A stretch of DNA of 64,000 nucleotides, taken from Clostridia bacterium. Lineage in GTDB: Bacteria; Bacillota; Clostridia; Lachnospirales; Lachnospiraceae. Each line of letters starts with the position of its first letter. Within the stretch, counting starts at the first letter, position 1. The stretch is taken from contig CAJTEN010000009.1 in the NCBI GenBank assembly GCA_910575245.1, forward strand, positions 24,419 to 88,418. Direction: 5' to 3'. The translations under genes were made by a program, and so were the position numbers. Below, piece by piece: positions 43,516-53,026 of this stretch. The notes below the pieces were generated by a model, which was not told where the DNA came from, made no database searches, and was given only the letters and a program-made list of their open reading frames with translations.

Positions 43516-44448
43516 TTAGGGGTGGGGGGGGGGAGAAGGCAGATTGGGAGTATACAGTTCAGGATGCTTTCTGAACTGCTGAGGGGAAAGGCCGGTAATC
43601 TGACGGAAGTTCCGGTTAAATGTGGACAGAGACGGAAAACCTGTTCGGGCGGCAATGGCGTTGATGGAATCATTCGTCTTCGTTAATTCATCACAGACAT
43701 GCCTGATCCGGACCTGATTGATATATTTGACCGGGGACATTTTCATGTATTCCGAAAAGACGCGCCTGAAATGCGTCTCACTGATATGGCACATTCTGGC
43801 CAGTTCTTCTATCTTGAAGGGATGGCCGGGTTCCCTGTTAATATAATCCAGGGCGGAAGAGATAATGGCAGTAGTGCCGGCATGATGCGGGTATTCCCAG
43901 GCTTGAGGAGGGATTCTGTTCCAGCGGGCCAGGCGTATCAGTAAGGCAAGGACCAGGCCCCGAGCCTCTTCAAGACAGAGTTCCTGCTGGTTTCGCATCA
44001 CATCCAGAATCTTGCGGATCAGGGCAGCGGTTTCCTTCTGGTCTTCTGCCCTGGCCAGATGAGGCTGGCGGTTGATTCGGGAGATCAGCTGGCTGGACAG
44101 ATGGGGTTTAGCTTTGTATACATCGGACAGGAATCCGTTTACATCGATGATCAGATATTCCCATGAATAACCGATCCGGTCGCTGCTTCCGGTCATATGG
44201 GGAATCCCCCGGGGAATGACGGTGAATATATTGCTGCCGTAGGGAATCTGCTTATCGTCGAATGTCATAAGACCATTTCCGTAATAGCAGAAGCCGATTT
44301 CCAGATGGTTATGGAAGTGGAGAGAGTCGGGATGGTCATAATCGTTAAGGTCTTCTGCGCTCCCGGTCTTTTCGAGCAGAGCCAGGACCGGGCTGCCCAG
44401 CGGAATCTCGTAGTGGCGGTAATTTACTTTGTCGGTTCCTTTATTCAT
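43516..44448 (-). CDS. AraC-family transcription regulator 1
   Basis: The 310-residue protein has an N-terminal cupin-like sensor domain (HYEIPLGSPVLALL, HNHLEIGFCYYGNGLMTF) and a C-terminal double helix-turn-helix (FKIEELARMCHISETHFRRVF, INAIAARTGFPSLSTFNRNF). It should activate nearby sugar-use genes when the ligand binds. It is encoded just upstream of, and in the same direction as, the binding-protein operon. The last codons cover a run of ten C (ten G on the plus strand, 43524-43533), so the final few residues (PSPPPHP) depend on an unstable tract. Confidence 0.85.
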   Translation of the reverse strand: MNKGTDKVNYRHYEIPLGSPVLALLEKTGSAEDLNDYDHPDSLHFHNHLEIGFCYYGNGLMTFDDKQIPYGSNIFTVIPRGIPHMTGSSDRIGYSWEYLIIDVNGFLSDVYKAKPHLSSQLISRINRQPHLARAEDQKETAALIRKILDVMRNQQELCLEEARGLVLALLIRLARWNRIPPQAWEYPHHAGTTAIISSALDYINREPGHPFKIEELARMCHISETHFRRVFSEYMKMSPVKYINQVRIRHVCDELTKTNDSINAIAARTGFPSLSTFNRNFRQITGLSPQQFRKHPELYTPNLPSPPPHP

Positions 44449-44484
44449 TGTGGTTTACCTGGACTTTCTGTGGAATTCTATTTA

Positions 44485-45366
44485 TTATAATATGGGCCTG
44501 CCGGTACCGGCAGGATGGGAAAAGGCGGACTCTCTTCGGTAGCGGGAGGGAGAGGAACCGGTCTGTTTGTGAAAGATCCTGCTGAAATAGAGCGGATTTT
44601 CATAACCTGAAAGGGAACTGATCTCCTGGACGGAATAGTTCGTGTTCTTAAGCAGTTCCTTGGCCTTATTGATCCGGATGGATGTGATGTACTGCATGGG
44701 TGTCATTCCCATGTACTGTTTAAAGCAGCGGATAAACCAGCTGACACTCATATGCCGGTTCCTGGCATATTCCTCTATGGAGATATCCTGGGTATAAAAC
44801 TCATTGAAAAAATGGACAGCAGTCTCCATATCCTCCAGATTCCTGTATTTATCCACAGAAATTTCCAGCTGGCTTCTGTGAATCTCCGTAAAAATATGAT
44901 GCAGATGGAGGCACAGGAGCTTCTCGAAGCAGGGACGCTTCAGCTGCAGCTCCAGGATGATCTGGCGAAACAGCTCCGGATAATGAAAGGAAAGGCCGCA
45001 GAAGAGGACTTGGGTGACGGAAAATCCAATTTTGTCCAGAATCTGTAAAACCTCGCAGCCTGAAAAGTGCACCCAGTATACTTCAGGGGAAGCTTCCGGA
45101 TAATAATAGTACTCCTGGCGTTCACCCGGGCGGTAAAGCACCATATGGCCGGCCGGGATTTCCTTCCGCTCTTCGTCCAGACAGAAGCAGGCATTGCCGG
45201 AAGAAATGTATAAGAGTTGATAATCTCTGCGTCCTTCGGCCCGCAGGGTATGCATAACAGGCTGGTGTATAAGACGGTATACACCGCAGCTTGTGACGCT
45301 TAAGGGATGTACGGTATCTTCTATTTCTATGTCTGCACCGTGCAGATAACCGGAGTTGGAATACAT
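44485..45366 (-). CDS. AraC-family transcription regulator 2
   Basis: The 293-residue protein starts at ATG 45366, behind AAAGGAGA. An earlier in-frame ATG at 45477 lacks a ribosome site. Its N-terminal cupin-like part contains MHTLRAEGRRDYQLLYISSG and VLYRPGERQEYYYYPEASPEVYWVHFSG, and its C-terminal HTH pair reads ISIEEYARNRHMSVSWFIRCF and SVQEISSLSGYENPLYFSRIF. It is transcribed divergently from the beta-galactosidase gene and may control both sides of the locus. Confidence 0.85.
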   Translation of the reverse strand: MYSNSGYLHGADIEIEDTVHPLSVTSCGVYRLIHQPVMHTLRAEGRRDYQLLYISSGNACFCLDEERKEIPAGHMVLYRPGERQEYYYYPEASPEVYWVHFSGCEVLQILDKIGFSVTQVLFCGLSFHYPELFRQIILELQLKRPCFEKLLCLHLHHIFTEIHRSQLEISVDKYRNLEDMETAVHFFNEFYTQDISIEEYARNRHMSVSWFIRCFKQYMGMTPMQYITSIRINKAKELLKNTNYSVQEISSLSGYENPLYFSRIFHKQTGSSPSRYRRESAFSHPAGTGRPIL

Positions 45367-45453
45367 GGAAGGTCTCCTTTGCTTTTTTTTGATTGTATCA
45401 TTTTGTGCATGTTTTGTCCAATAGAGGATATGGATTTTTTGGGGGACTCTTTC

Positions 45454-45820
45454 TATAATAAGATATGAAGAAGACATGAAGAAGACATGAAGTTATACTA
45501 AGGCGTCAAAGGACGCCGCCTAAGTATAACTAAGTCATGTCTGGAAGAATGCGAAAAGCATGCATTCTTCCCAGGTTGAGAGGAACGTCTGGGTATATGT
45601 GAGCCATGTGTGGAGACATGCGGAAAGGATGTGTGCTTCCCAGGTTGAGAGGAACGCCTGGGTATATGTGAGCCATGTGTGGAGACATGCGGAAAGGATG
45701 TGTGCTTCCCAGGTTGAGAGGAACGTCTGGGTATATGTGAGCCATGTGTGGAGACATGCGGAAAGGATGTGTGCTTCCCAGGTTGAGAGGAACGCCTGGG
45801 TATATGTGAGTCATGTGTGC
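45454..45820 (+). repeat. Repeat module D2 expanding into 69-bp tandem repeats, upstream of the beta-galactosidase gene
   Basis: A TATAAT (45454-45459) is followed by two 11-bp units ATGAAGAAGAC (45465, 45476), then a hairpin with arms AGTTATACT/AGTATAACT (45492-45531). Four 69-bp units start at 45531, 45600, 45669 and 45738, with a partial fifth at 45807. Unit 1 is diverged in its first half and matches the D1 module at 15999. Units 2-4 are nearly identical, except that a T and a C alternate in GTCTGGG/GCCTGGG. Each unit can form CCCAGG/CCTGGG (or with a G-U pair). Open frames on both strands across the array are repeat artefacts. The whole 520-bp gap holds nothing else, and the array probably lies in the 5' leader of the downstream gene. 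Confidence 0.8.
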
Positions 45821-45890
45821 TTTTCGTGAAGTGTTTGTGTCGGAGCGATGGGGGCACAAATATGTTGGTGATTCAAGAATGGAGGAGAAT

Positions 45891-48800
45891 ATGATTGTAC
45901 CGAAATATTATGAAGACTTGAGTGTACTTCATAAAAACACCATGCCCAACAGGGCATATTATATTCCGGCGTCTGTGAGGATGGACGGGAACCTGGAAGA
46001 GAGGGAGAGGTCGGACCGTTTTGTGCAGCTCTCCGGAGAGTGGAGATTCCGTTATTATGACAGCATATATGAGGCGAAAGAGGAATTCTGGCAGGAGGGA
46101 TTCAGGACGGCAGGTTTTGATACGGTGACGGTTCCCGATGTGTGGCAGAATTATGGATATGACAGACACCAGTACACCAATACCCGGTATCCCTTTCCTA
46201 TGGATCCGCCTTATGTACCTCATGAAAATCCCTGTGGTGAGTATGTGCGCACTTTTACGTATTATAAAGATACAGAGGCACCGAAAGCATTTCTTAACTT
46301 TGAGGGTGTGGATTCCTGCTTTTATGTCTGGGTAAACGGCAGGTTTGCGGGATACAGTCAGGTGTCTCATTCCACCAGTGAGTTTGATGTGACGGACTTG
46401 CTGCGGGATGGGGAGAATACCCTGGCTGTTCTGGTGCTCAAATGGTGTGACGGAAGTTATCTGGAGGATCAGGACAAGTTCAGGATGAGCGGCATTTTTC
46501 GGGATGTATATCTTCTGAGGCGGCCGGAGGAAGGAATCTTTGATTACTTTGTGAAAGCACAGCCGACGCAGGATTACCAGGACGGGAGTGTGGAGATTAC
46601 ATGCTTTTATCAGAATCAGCCCGTCCGGACGAAGGCAAGCCTGTTTGACCGGGAAGGGAACCTGGCTGCCGAAGGCGAAGCAGAAGCGGGACAGGGAGAG
46701 AAGACCGGAAAGATCACACTCCAGGTGAAAAATGCCGGACTGTGGAATGCGGAGCAGCCGTATCTGTACACACTGGTATTGGAGACGGAGAAGGAAGTGA
46801 TCACGGATCAGGTAGGAATCCGGGAAATTCATGTAGAGGACGGCATTCTGTATCTTAACGGCGTGAAAGTCAAGTTTCACGGAACCAACCGGCATGACAG
46901 CGATCCGGTTACCGGTTTTGCGATCAGCAGGGAGCAGATGCTGACGGATCTGCGTCTGATGAAAGAGCACAACATCAACGCCATCCGTACCAGCCACTAT
47001 CCCAACGCGCCCTGGTGCTATCAGCTGTACGACCGTCTGGGCTTCTATGTCATCGATGAGGCGGACAATGAGAGCCACGGGACGGCAGATGTTTACCGGA
47101 AAGATACCGATTGGCTGATCCGGGCGAAGCATTGGAATGAGGAGATTGCGGACAACCCGGAGTATACGATGGCTACTCTGGACCGGACGAGACGCTGCGT
47201 GGAGCGTGACAAGAACCGTCCGAGTGTGGTGATTTGGTCCATGGGAAATGAGTGTGCCTATGGATGCACTTTTGAGGAGGCGCTCAGATGGACGAAAGAA
47301 TTCGACCCTACCCGTCTGACCCACTTCGAGAGCAGCCGCTATGTATCGGACCTGAGGAAATATGATTACAGCAATATCGATCTGCACAGCCGTATGTATC
47401 CTTCCTTGCAGGAAATGCGTGACTATTTCGAGAAGGACGGTACGAAACCCTATGTGATGTGTGAATTCTGCCATGCCATGGGCAACGGCCCCGGAGATCT
47501 GGAAGACTATTTCGAGGTTATTCAGCAGTATGATAAGTCCTGCGGCGGTTTCATCTGGGAGTGGTGCGACCATGCCATTGATCTGGGCAGGACGGTCCGT
47601 GGAAAGAAGATTTATGCTTACGGCGGAGACCATGAGGAATACCCCCATGACGGCAATTTCTGCATGGACGGCCTTGTCTATCCTGACCGCAGGCCTCATA
47701 CAGGATTGATGGAGTTTAAAAATGTTTACCGGCCGGCCAGAGTTACAGCCTTCCGGCAGAACGAGAAGGAGGTGGTCCTGCATAACTATATGGACTTCCT
47801 GAATCTGAAAGATTACTGTGAGCTGCACTACGAAGTGCTGTGTGACGGAATCGTGGCAGGGCAGGGCTGTATCATGGATCAGGAGCTTCTGGATATTCCG
47901 CCTCATGAGGAGAAAGCAGTGCCGGTTACATTTACTGTTCCTGACAAAGGAAAGTGCTTCCTGAAAGTCTCTTATTATCAGAAGGAGGCTACAGAGCTTA
48001 TTCCGGCTGGATTCCTGCTGGGCTTCGAGGAAGTGAGGGTAGAGACGGCACAGAATGAGAACCAGAAGGTTGTTTCACTGTTTGCCGGTAAGGCAGAAGG
48101 AACCGGGCCGGCAGAGAAGCTTGAAATGCAGGAGGATGACTGTAGCCTGACTGTTTCCAATCGGCATTTCTGCTATACGTATGATAAGCTGACAGGCCTT
48201 TTTACAGGGATGGTCTATCGGAATATTTCTCTGCTGGAGCGTCCTATGGAATTTAATATCTGGAGAGCGCCTACGGACAATGACCGCAATATCAAGCATG
48301 AGTGGATGAAGGCTCAGTATGACCGCATCGTGACGAGAGCCTATGATACACAGGTGACGGCAGGGGAGCAAGAGGTGGAGATTAGGACAACGCTTTCCCT
48401 ATCGGCTGTTTATATTCAGAGAATCCTGGATATAAAGGCCTGCTGGACGGTCAGAGCCGACGGCACTGTGGACGCTGCCTTTGCGGTACAGAAAAATCCT
48501 GAATTCCCGTTCCTTCCCAGATTCGGGCTGCGGATGTTCCTTCCCAAAGTTATGTCCGGGGTGACCTATTGCGGCATAGGACCTGCGGAAAGCTATATCG
48601 ACAAGAAATACGCAGGCTGGCACGGGCTGTTCGGGACGGATGTAAAGACGATGCATGAAGACTATATCAGGCCCCAGGAGAATGGCAGCCATCATGACTG
48701 TGATTACGTGACGGTTCACAGTGACAAGGCGGCTCTCACGGCGGCGGGACGGCAGACTTTTGCCTTCAATGCTTCTGTCTATACCCAGGAGGAGCTTACC

Positions 48801-48971
48801 GGGAAGGCGCATAATTATGAGCTGGAGGAGTCCGGCTATACGGTGCTTTGTGTGGATTACCGCCAGAGCGGCATCGGGTCCAACAGCTGCGGGCCGGCAT
48901 TGCTGGAGAAGTATCAGCTGAAGGAAGAACAATTCCGGTTTGAGGTAAGGTTGAAACCGGAGAAGTTGTAA
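45891..48971 (+). CDS. lacZ: Beta-galactosidase, full-length GH2 (LacZ type)
   Basis: From ATG 45891 (GGAGGAGAAT ahead) the protein has 1,026 residues, the E. coli LacZ size. It has the jelly-roll sugar-binding domain (LNFEGVDSCFYVWVNG), the GH2 immunoglobulin domain, the TIM barrel (GTNRHDSDPVTG, RTSHYPNAP) with acid/base E454 in WSMGNEC and nucleophile E525 in MCEFCHAMGN, and the C-terminal Bgal_small_N domain (WRAPTDND). No signal peptide is present, so it acts in the cytoplasm on imported galactosides. An upstream in-frame start at 45813 lies inside the repeats and is less likely. Confidence 0.9.
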   Translation: MIVPKYYEDLSVLHKNTMPNRAYYIPASVRMDGNLEERERSDRFVQLSGEWRFRYYDSIYEAKEEFWQEGFRTAGFDTVTVPDVWQNYGYDRHQYTNTRYPFPMDPPYVPHENPCGEYVRTFTYYKDTEAPKAFLNFEGVDSCFYVWVNGRFAGYSQVSHSTSEFDVTDLLRDGENTLAVLVLKWCDGSYLEDQDKFRMSGIFRDVYLLRRPEEGIFDYFVKAQPTQDYQDGSVEITCFYQNQPVRTKASLFDREGNLAAEGEAEAGQGEKTGKITLQVKNAGLWNAEQPYLYTLVLETEKEVITDQVGIREIHVEDGILYLNGVKVKFHGTNRHDSDPVTGFAISREQMLTDLRLMKEHNINAIRTSHYPNAPWCYQLYDRLGFYVIDEADNESHGTADVYRKDTDWLIRAKHWNEEIADNPEYTMATLDRTRRCVERDKNRPSVVIWSMGNECAYGCTFEEALRWTKEFDPTRLTHFESSRYVSDLRKYDYSNIDLHSRMYPSLQEMRDYFEKDGTKPYVMCEFCHAMGNGPGDLEDYFEVIQQYDKSCGGFIWEWCDHAIDLGRTVRGKKIYAYGGDHEEYPHDGNFCMDGLVYPDRRPHTGLMEFKNVYRPARVTAFRQNEKEVVLHNYMDFLNLKDYCELHYEVLCDGIVAGQGCIMDQELLDIPPHEEKAVPVTFTVPDKGKCFLKVSYYQKEATELIPAGFLLGFEEVRVETAQNENQKVVSLFAGKAEGTGPAEKLEMQEDDCSLTVSNRHFCYTYDKLTGLFTGMVYRNISLLERPMEFNIWRAPTDNDRNIKHEWMKAQYDRIVTRAYDTQVTAGEQEVEIRTTLSLSAVYIQRILDIKACWTVRADGTVDAAFAVQKNPEFPFLPRFGLRMFLPKVMSGVTYCGIGPAESYIDKKYAGWHGLFGTDVKTMHEDYIRPQENGSHHDCDYVTVHSDKAALTAAGRQTFAFNASVYTQEELTGKAHNYELEESGYTVLCVDYRQSGIGSNSCGPALLEKYQLKEEQFRFEVRLKPEKL

Positions 48972-49130
48972 GGCGGTTTGTAAGACAGTTCAGGAAATGA
49001 CGGTATTGGATGGGGCCGAATGTGCCGGCTGGTTTATTCTGGAAAAAAAGCGGGTTTATCATATTGGTACAGTGAGGGCATACGGAACTGTTTTCAGAAA
49101 GGAGCGGATAAACCGCAGAAAGGAAGTTAT

Positions 49131-50969
49131 ATGTATATAATACCGGAACCGCAACAGATGAATTTAACAGAGGGATCTTACACGATCCGGTTTGACCACA
49201 AGATTGTGATCGATCCTTCCTGCAATTCTTCGGCATATGAGTATGCCAGGATCCTGCAGGAAGAACTGCGGGGCTGTATGGGATACGGACCCGCTGTCAC
49301 CAGAGGCAGATCCGGAAAGAGGGCTGTCACTTTGATGCTTGATTGTGCTTTGGGAGAAGAGGAATACCGCCTGGAGGTCAGCACGGACGGCATAGAGATA
49401 ACGGGCGGTGCAGACAGAGGGCTTCTGTACGGTGTACAGACGCTGCGTCAGATTGTGAGACAGAGCGGCGCCTGTGTTCCCTGTATGCAGATCCATGATT
49501 TCCCGGAGATCAGGAACAGAGGATTCTATCATGATGTGACCAGAGGAAGGATCCCGACCCTTGCTTATTTAAAAGAATTGGCGGATAATCTGGCTTTTTA
49601 TAAGATCAATCAGATGCAGCTTTATATAGAGCACACATACCTTTTCGAGGGGATGAGTGAGATGTGGCGGGATGATACACCGCTCACCGCGGAGGATATT
49701 CTGGAGTTTGACGCTTACTGCAGGAAGCTTAATATCGAGCTGATTCCGAATATTTCCTGCTTCGGACATTTATATAAGCTGCTCCGCACGAAATCCTGGG
49801 AGCATCTGTGTGAGCTGCCGGATGCGCGGGAAGTGCCCTTTGGTTTTGTGGACAGAATGCTGCATCATACGGTTGACGTGACGAACGAGGAGAGCCTTGT
49901 CCTGATCAAAGAGATGATCGAAGAGTTTATGCCCCTTTTTACGTCGGAGCACTTTAATATCGGCGCGGACGAGACTTTTGACCTGGGAAAAGGACGAAGC
50001 AGGGACGAGGCGGAGAGAGTAGGGATCAAGCGGCTGTATATTGACCATGTCAGGAAGCTGTGCGAGTTTCTTGTGGAGAAAGGGAAGATCCCCATGTTCT
50101 GGGGCGATATCATCTGTGATTTTCCGGAGGTGATAAAGGAGCTTCCGGCGCAGACGATCTGCTTAAACTGGGGCTATGCGGAGGACCAGAGCGATGAGTC
50201 CACCAGAAAGCTGGCAGAGGCAGGAGCGGTGCAGTACAACTGTCCCGGTGTGAGCGGCTGGAACCAGTTTGTCAACCGGCTGGACGTGGCGTATGAAAAT
50301 ATCAGACGGATGTGCACGTATGCATATCAGTATCATACGGAAGGGGTTCTCACAACGGACTGGGGAGATTACGGACATATCAATCACCCGGATTTCGGTA
50401 TTCCCGGCAGAATCTATGGAGCGGCTTTTTCCTGGAACCGGAAGATACCGGATTTCGAGGAGATTAACCGCAGAATCTCTCAGTTGGAATTTGGAGACGG
50501 ATCGGGGCAGCTTGTTTCGATTATGGCACAAATCTCCCGGAATCAGGCTTTTGACTGGTGGATGGCAGTAGCCTATATGGAGAAGGCAGGAGATGAACTT
50601 GTGGAGAAAGCGCTGCCGGAAGCGGCGGAAGGTGTGAGGCATACGGCGGCAGTGCTTAGCAATCTGGAGAAGATTGCAGACAGGATCAGAGGGTTGATGC
50701 CGAAGCTGCCTGCCCGGACGAATACCATGATGCATGCGTGCCTTGTGGCGATCCAGGGAGCGGAGCTGTTCCAGAAGATCGGTGCGTGGGTTATCGCCGG
50801 TGCGTGCCATACAGAGCCGGCGATTGAAGTGGACGGGAAGAAGCTGGCGGCGGAACTGGAGGAATGGTTTATGTTCTATAAGGAAGTCTGGCGCAGTGTA
50901 AGCAGAGAATCGGAGTTATACCGGATTCAGGATATAGTGTTCCGGTATGCGGATTTGCTGCGCAAGTGA
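49131..50969 (+). CDS. GH20 beta-N-acetylhexosaminidase-like enzyme
   Basis: From ATG 49131 (AAAGGAAG ahead) the protein has 612 residues. The N-terminal GH20b-like domain (EYRLEVSTDGIEITGGADRGLLYGVQTLRQ in part) precedes a TIM barrel with GFYHDVTRGRIPTLAYLKELADNL and the catalytic pair D280-E281 in FNIGADETFDLG. The Asp positions the substrate acetamido group and the Glu is the general acid. No signal peptide is visible, so it should release GlcNAc or GalNAc from imported oligosaccharides. It lies between the two beta-galactosidase loci on the same strand, 159 bp after lacZ. Confidence 0.85.
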   Translation: MYIIPEPQQMNLTEGSYTIRFDHKIVIDPSCNSSAYEYARILQEELRGCMGYGPAVTRGRSGKRAVTLMLDCALGEEEYRLEVSTDGIEITGGADRGLLYGVQTLRQIVRQSGACVPCMQIHDFPEIRNRGFYHDVTRGRIPTLAYLKELADNLAFYKINQMQLYIEHTYLFEGMSEMWRDDTPLTAEDILEFDAYCRKLNIELIPNISCFGHLYKLLRTKSWEHLCELPDAREVPFGFVDRMLHHTVDVTNEESLVLIKEMIEEFMPLFTSEHFNIGADETFDLGKGRSRDEAERVGIKRLYIDHVRKLCEFLVEKGKIPMFWGDIICDFPEVIKELPAQTICLNWGYAEDQSDESTRKLAEAGAVQYNCPGVSGWNQFVNRLDVAYENIRRMCTYAYQYHTEGVLTTDWGDYGHINHPDFGIPGRIYGAAFSWNRKIPDFEEINRRISQLEFGDGSGQLVSIMAQISRNQAFDWWMAVAYMEKAGDELVEKALPEAAEGVRHTAAVLSNLEKIADRIRGLMPKLPARTNTMMHACLVAIQGAELFQKIGAWVIAGACHTEPAIEVDGKKLAAELEEWFMFYKEVWRSVSRESELYRIQDIVFRYADLLRK

Positions 50970-51067
50970 GACAAGGTTCAGGAATCGGTGAGGCAACAGG
51001 TAAGGCGCTGCCGGGCAGCAGTGGGTGAAGGGGCCTTGACGGTTATTGATTGGAAAGGAGAATACGT

Positions 51068-53026
51068 ATGCAACCAGATATTAAATGGCTGGATGACCCG
51101 CAGGTGTTCCGGGTGGGGCAGCTTCCGGCCCATAGCGATCATAAGATTTATGCAAGTGTACAGGAAATGGAAAGCCAGAAGAGCACCTTGTATCAGTCTT
51201 TGAACGGTACATGGCAGTTTGCTTATTCCGCAAATCCGCAGAGCCGTCCGGCGGATTTCTATAGAGAGGATTATAATGCGGGCGGATTCGGGGAGATTCA
51301 GGTGCCATGCCATATTGAGATGGCCGGATATGACAAGATTCACTATATCAATACCATGTATCCCTGGGAGGGACAGGTGTACCGCCGTCCGGCTTATGCG
51401 CTGGGAGAAGATCGTACAGAAGCCGGTTCTTTCAGTGAGGCGCAGTATAATCCGGTGGGATCCTACCGGAAGGTGTTTGATCTGGAGGAAGGTTTAAGAG
51501 GCAGGCGGGTGTGTATCTGCTTCGAGGGTGTGGAACAGGCTGTATATGTATGGCTGAACGGGCAGTTTGTGGGATATGCGGAGGATACCTTTACGCCTTC
51601 GGAATTCGATCTGAGCCCTTATATCAGAGAGCAGGGAAATATGCTGGCAGTGGAGGTGTATAAGAACAGTACCGCGGCCTATCTGGAGGATCAGGATTTC
51701 TTTCGGTTCTTCGGCATCTTCAGGAATGTGACGTTGTATGCGAAGCCGAAGCTGCATGTGGAAGATCTGTGGGTGAAGCCCTGTCCGTCAGAGGATTTGA
51801 CGAAAGGCAGTGTGTCCGTGAGAATGCAGATATCGGCAGAAGGCGCTGAGGGAAAAGGCGCGGCGGACGTTCAGGGGCCAAGACCGGAGGAGGTTATTAC
51901 AGGGAAGAGCGGTGCGGAAGTGGAAGGAACCGTCAAGCTCGTCCTGCAGGATCAGGACGGTCGGATGATCGAAGAGAAGACTGCGGCGGCATCACCGGAA
52001 GTGAAAGTGTCTTTTGAGGCAGTTGAAGATATCGTGCTCTGGGAGAACAGGAATCCGTATTTGTACCAGCTGACTGTGACGCTGGAAGACGGGCAGGGGA
52101 GAACAGAAGAAGTGGTGCCTTGTGCGGTCGGTTTCAGACGGATTGAAATTTGTGATAAAGTCATATTATTCAACGGGAAAAGACTGATCATCAACGGGGT
52201 GAACCGTCATGAATGGAGTGCCGGGAGCGGCAGATGCATTACCCTGCAGGATATGGAATGGGATATTGAGTGTTTTAAGAGAAACCATATTAATTCCGTG
52301 CGTACCTGCCACTATCCGGATCAGATCGCATGGTATGATCTGTGTGACAGACACGGAATCTATGTGATGTCTGAGACGAATCTGGAAAGTCATGGTTCCT
52401 GGCAGAAGGTCTTTACGGAGCCTTCCTGGAATGTGCCGGGTAGTCTGCCCCAGTGGAAGGAAGCGGTGGTGGACAGAGCCAGGACGAATTTCGAAACATT
52501 TAAGAATCATCCGTCTGTCCTGTTCTGGTCGCTGGGCAATGAGTCCTATGTGGGAGACGATATTGCGGCGATGGAGCGCCTTTTTAAAGAAAAAGATGAT
52601 ACCAGGCTGGTACATTACGAAGGCGTGATCTATGACAGGGCGTATGAAGATGTGGTGTCCGACGTGGAGAGCCGCATGTACGCCAGACCCGAAGATATCG
52701 CAGAGTATCTGGAGAATGAGCCGAAGAAGCCTTTTATCCTGTGTGAGTATATGCATGATATGGGTAATTCTCTGGGAGGAATGAAGTCTTATATTGATTT
52801 GCTGGACCGTTTCGAGATGTATCAGGGCGGTTATATATGGGATTTTATCGACCAGGCACTTTATGTGGAGGATCAGGTGACAGGCTTAAGAGTATTGCGC
52901 TATGGCGGCGATTTCGATGACAGGGCCAGCGACTATGAGTTTTCCGGCAACGGTATCGTGTTTGCGGACAGGACGGAGAAGCCGGCTATGCAGGAAGTGA
53001 GGTACTACTATGGAATACACGAATAA
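51068..53026 (+). CDS. lacL: Beta-galactosidase large subunit
   Basis: From ATG 51068 (GGAAAGGAG ahead) the protein has 652 residues, the size of LacL. It has the sugar-binding domain (CFEGVEQAVYVWLNGQFVGY), immunoglobulin domain and TIM barrel with acid/base E492 in WSLGNESY and nucleophile E560 in LCEYMHDMGNS, and then ends without the small-subunit domain. A segment at about 250-285 (SAEGAEGKGAADVQGPRPEE) looks like an extra loop. The small subunit gene overlaps it by 17 bp, the same style of overlap I recall from lactobacilli. The heterodimer LacLM cleaves lactose and related galactosides. Confidence 0.9.
   Translation: MQPDIKWLDDPQVFRVGQLPAHSDHKIYASVQEMESQKSTLYQSLNGTWQFAYSANPQSRPADFYREDYNAGGFGEIQVPCHIEMAGYDKIHYINTMYPWEGQVYRRPAYALGEDRTEAGSFSEAQYNPVGSYRKVFDLEEGLRGRRVCICFEGVEQAVYVWLNGQFVGYAEDTFTPSEFDLSPYIREQGNMLAVEVYKNSTAAYLEDQDFFRFFGIFRNVTLYAKPKLHVEDLWVKPCPSEDLTKGSVSVRMQISAEGAEGKGAADVQGPRPEEVITGKSGAEVEGTVKLVLQDQDGRMIEEKTAAASPEVKVSFEAVEDIVLWENRNPYLYQLTVTLEDGQGRTEEVVPCAVGFRRIEICDKVILFNGKRLIINGVNRHEWSAGSGRCITLQDMEWDIECFKRNHINSVRTCHYPDQIAWYDLCDRHGIYVMSETNLESHGSWQKVFTEPSWNVPGSLPQWKEAVVDRARTNFETFKNHPSVLFWSLGNESYVGDDIAAMERLFKEKDDTRLVHYEGVIYDRAYEDVVSDVESRMYARPEDIAEYLENEPKKPFILCEYMHDMGNSLGGMKSYIDLLDRFEMYQGGYIWDFIDQALYVEDQVTGLRVLRYGGDFDDRASDYEFSGNGIVFADRTEKPAMQEVRYYYGIHE

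Noticed and set aside
45531..45820. Tandem repeats as a possible CRISPR array
   Set aside because: Units are directly contiguous with no variable spacers, and no cas genes are present.
45498..45859. Long open frames on both strands over the 69-bp repeats
   Set aside because: 69 is a multiple of three, so any frame without a stop stays open in every unit. The products are repeated HIPRRSSQPGKH-like peptides with no ribosome site.
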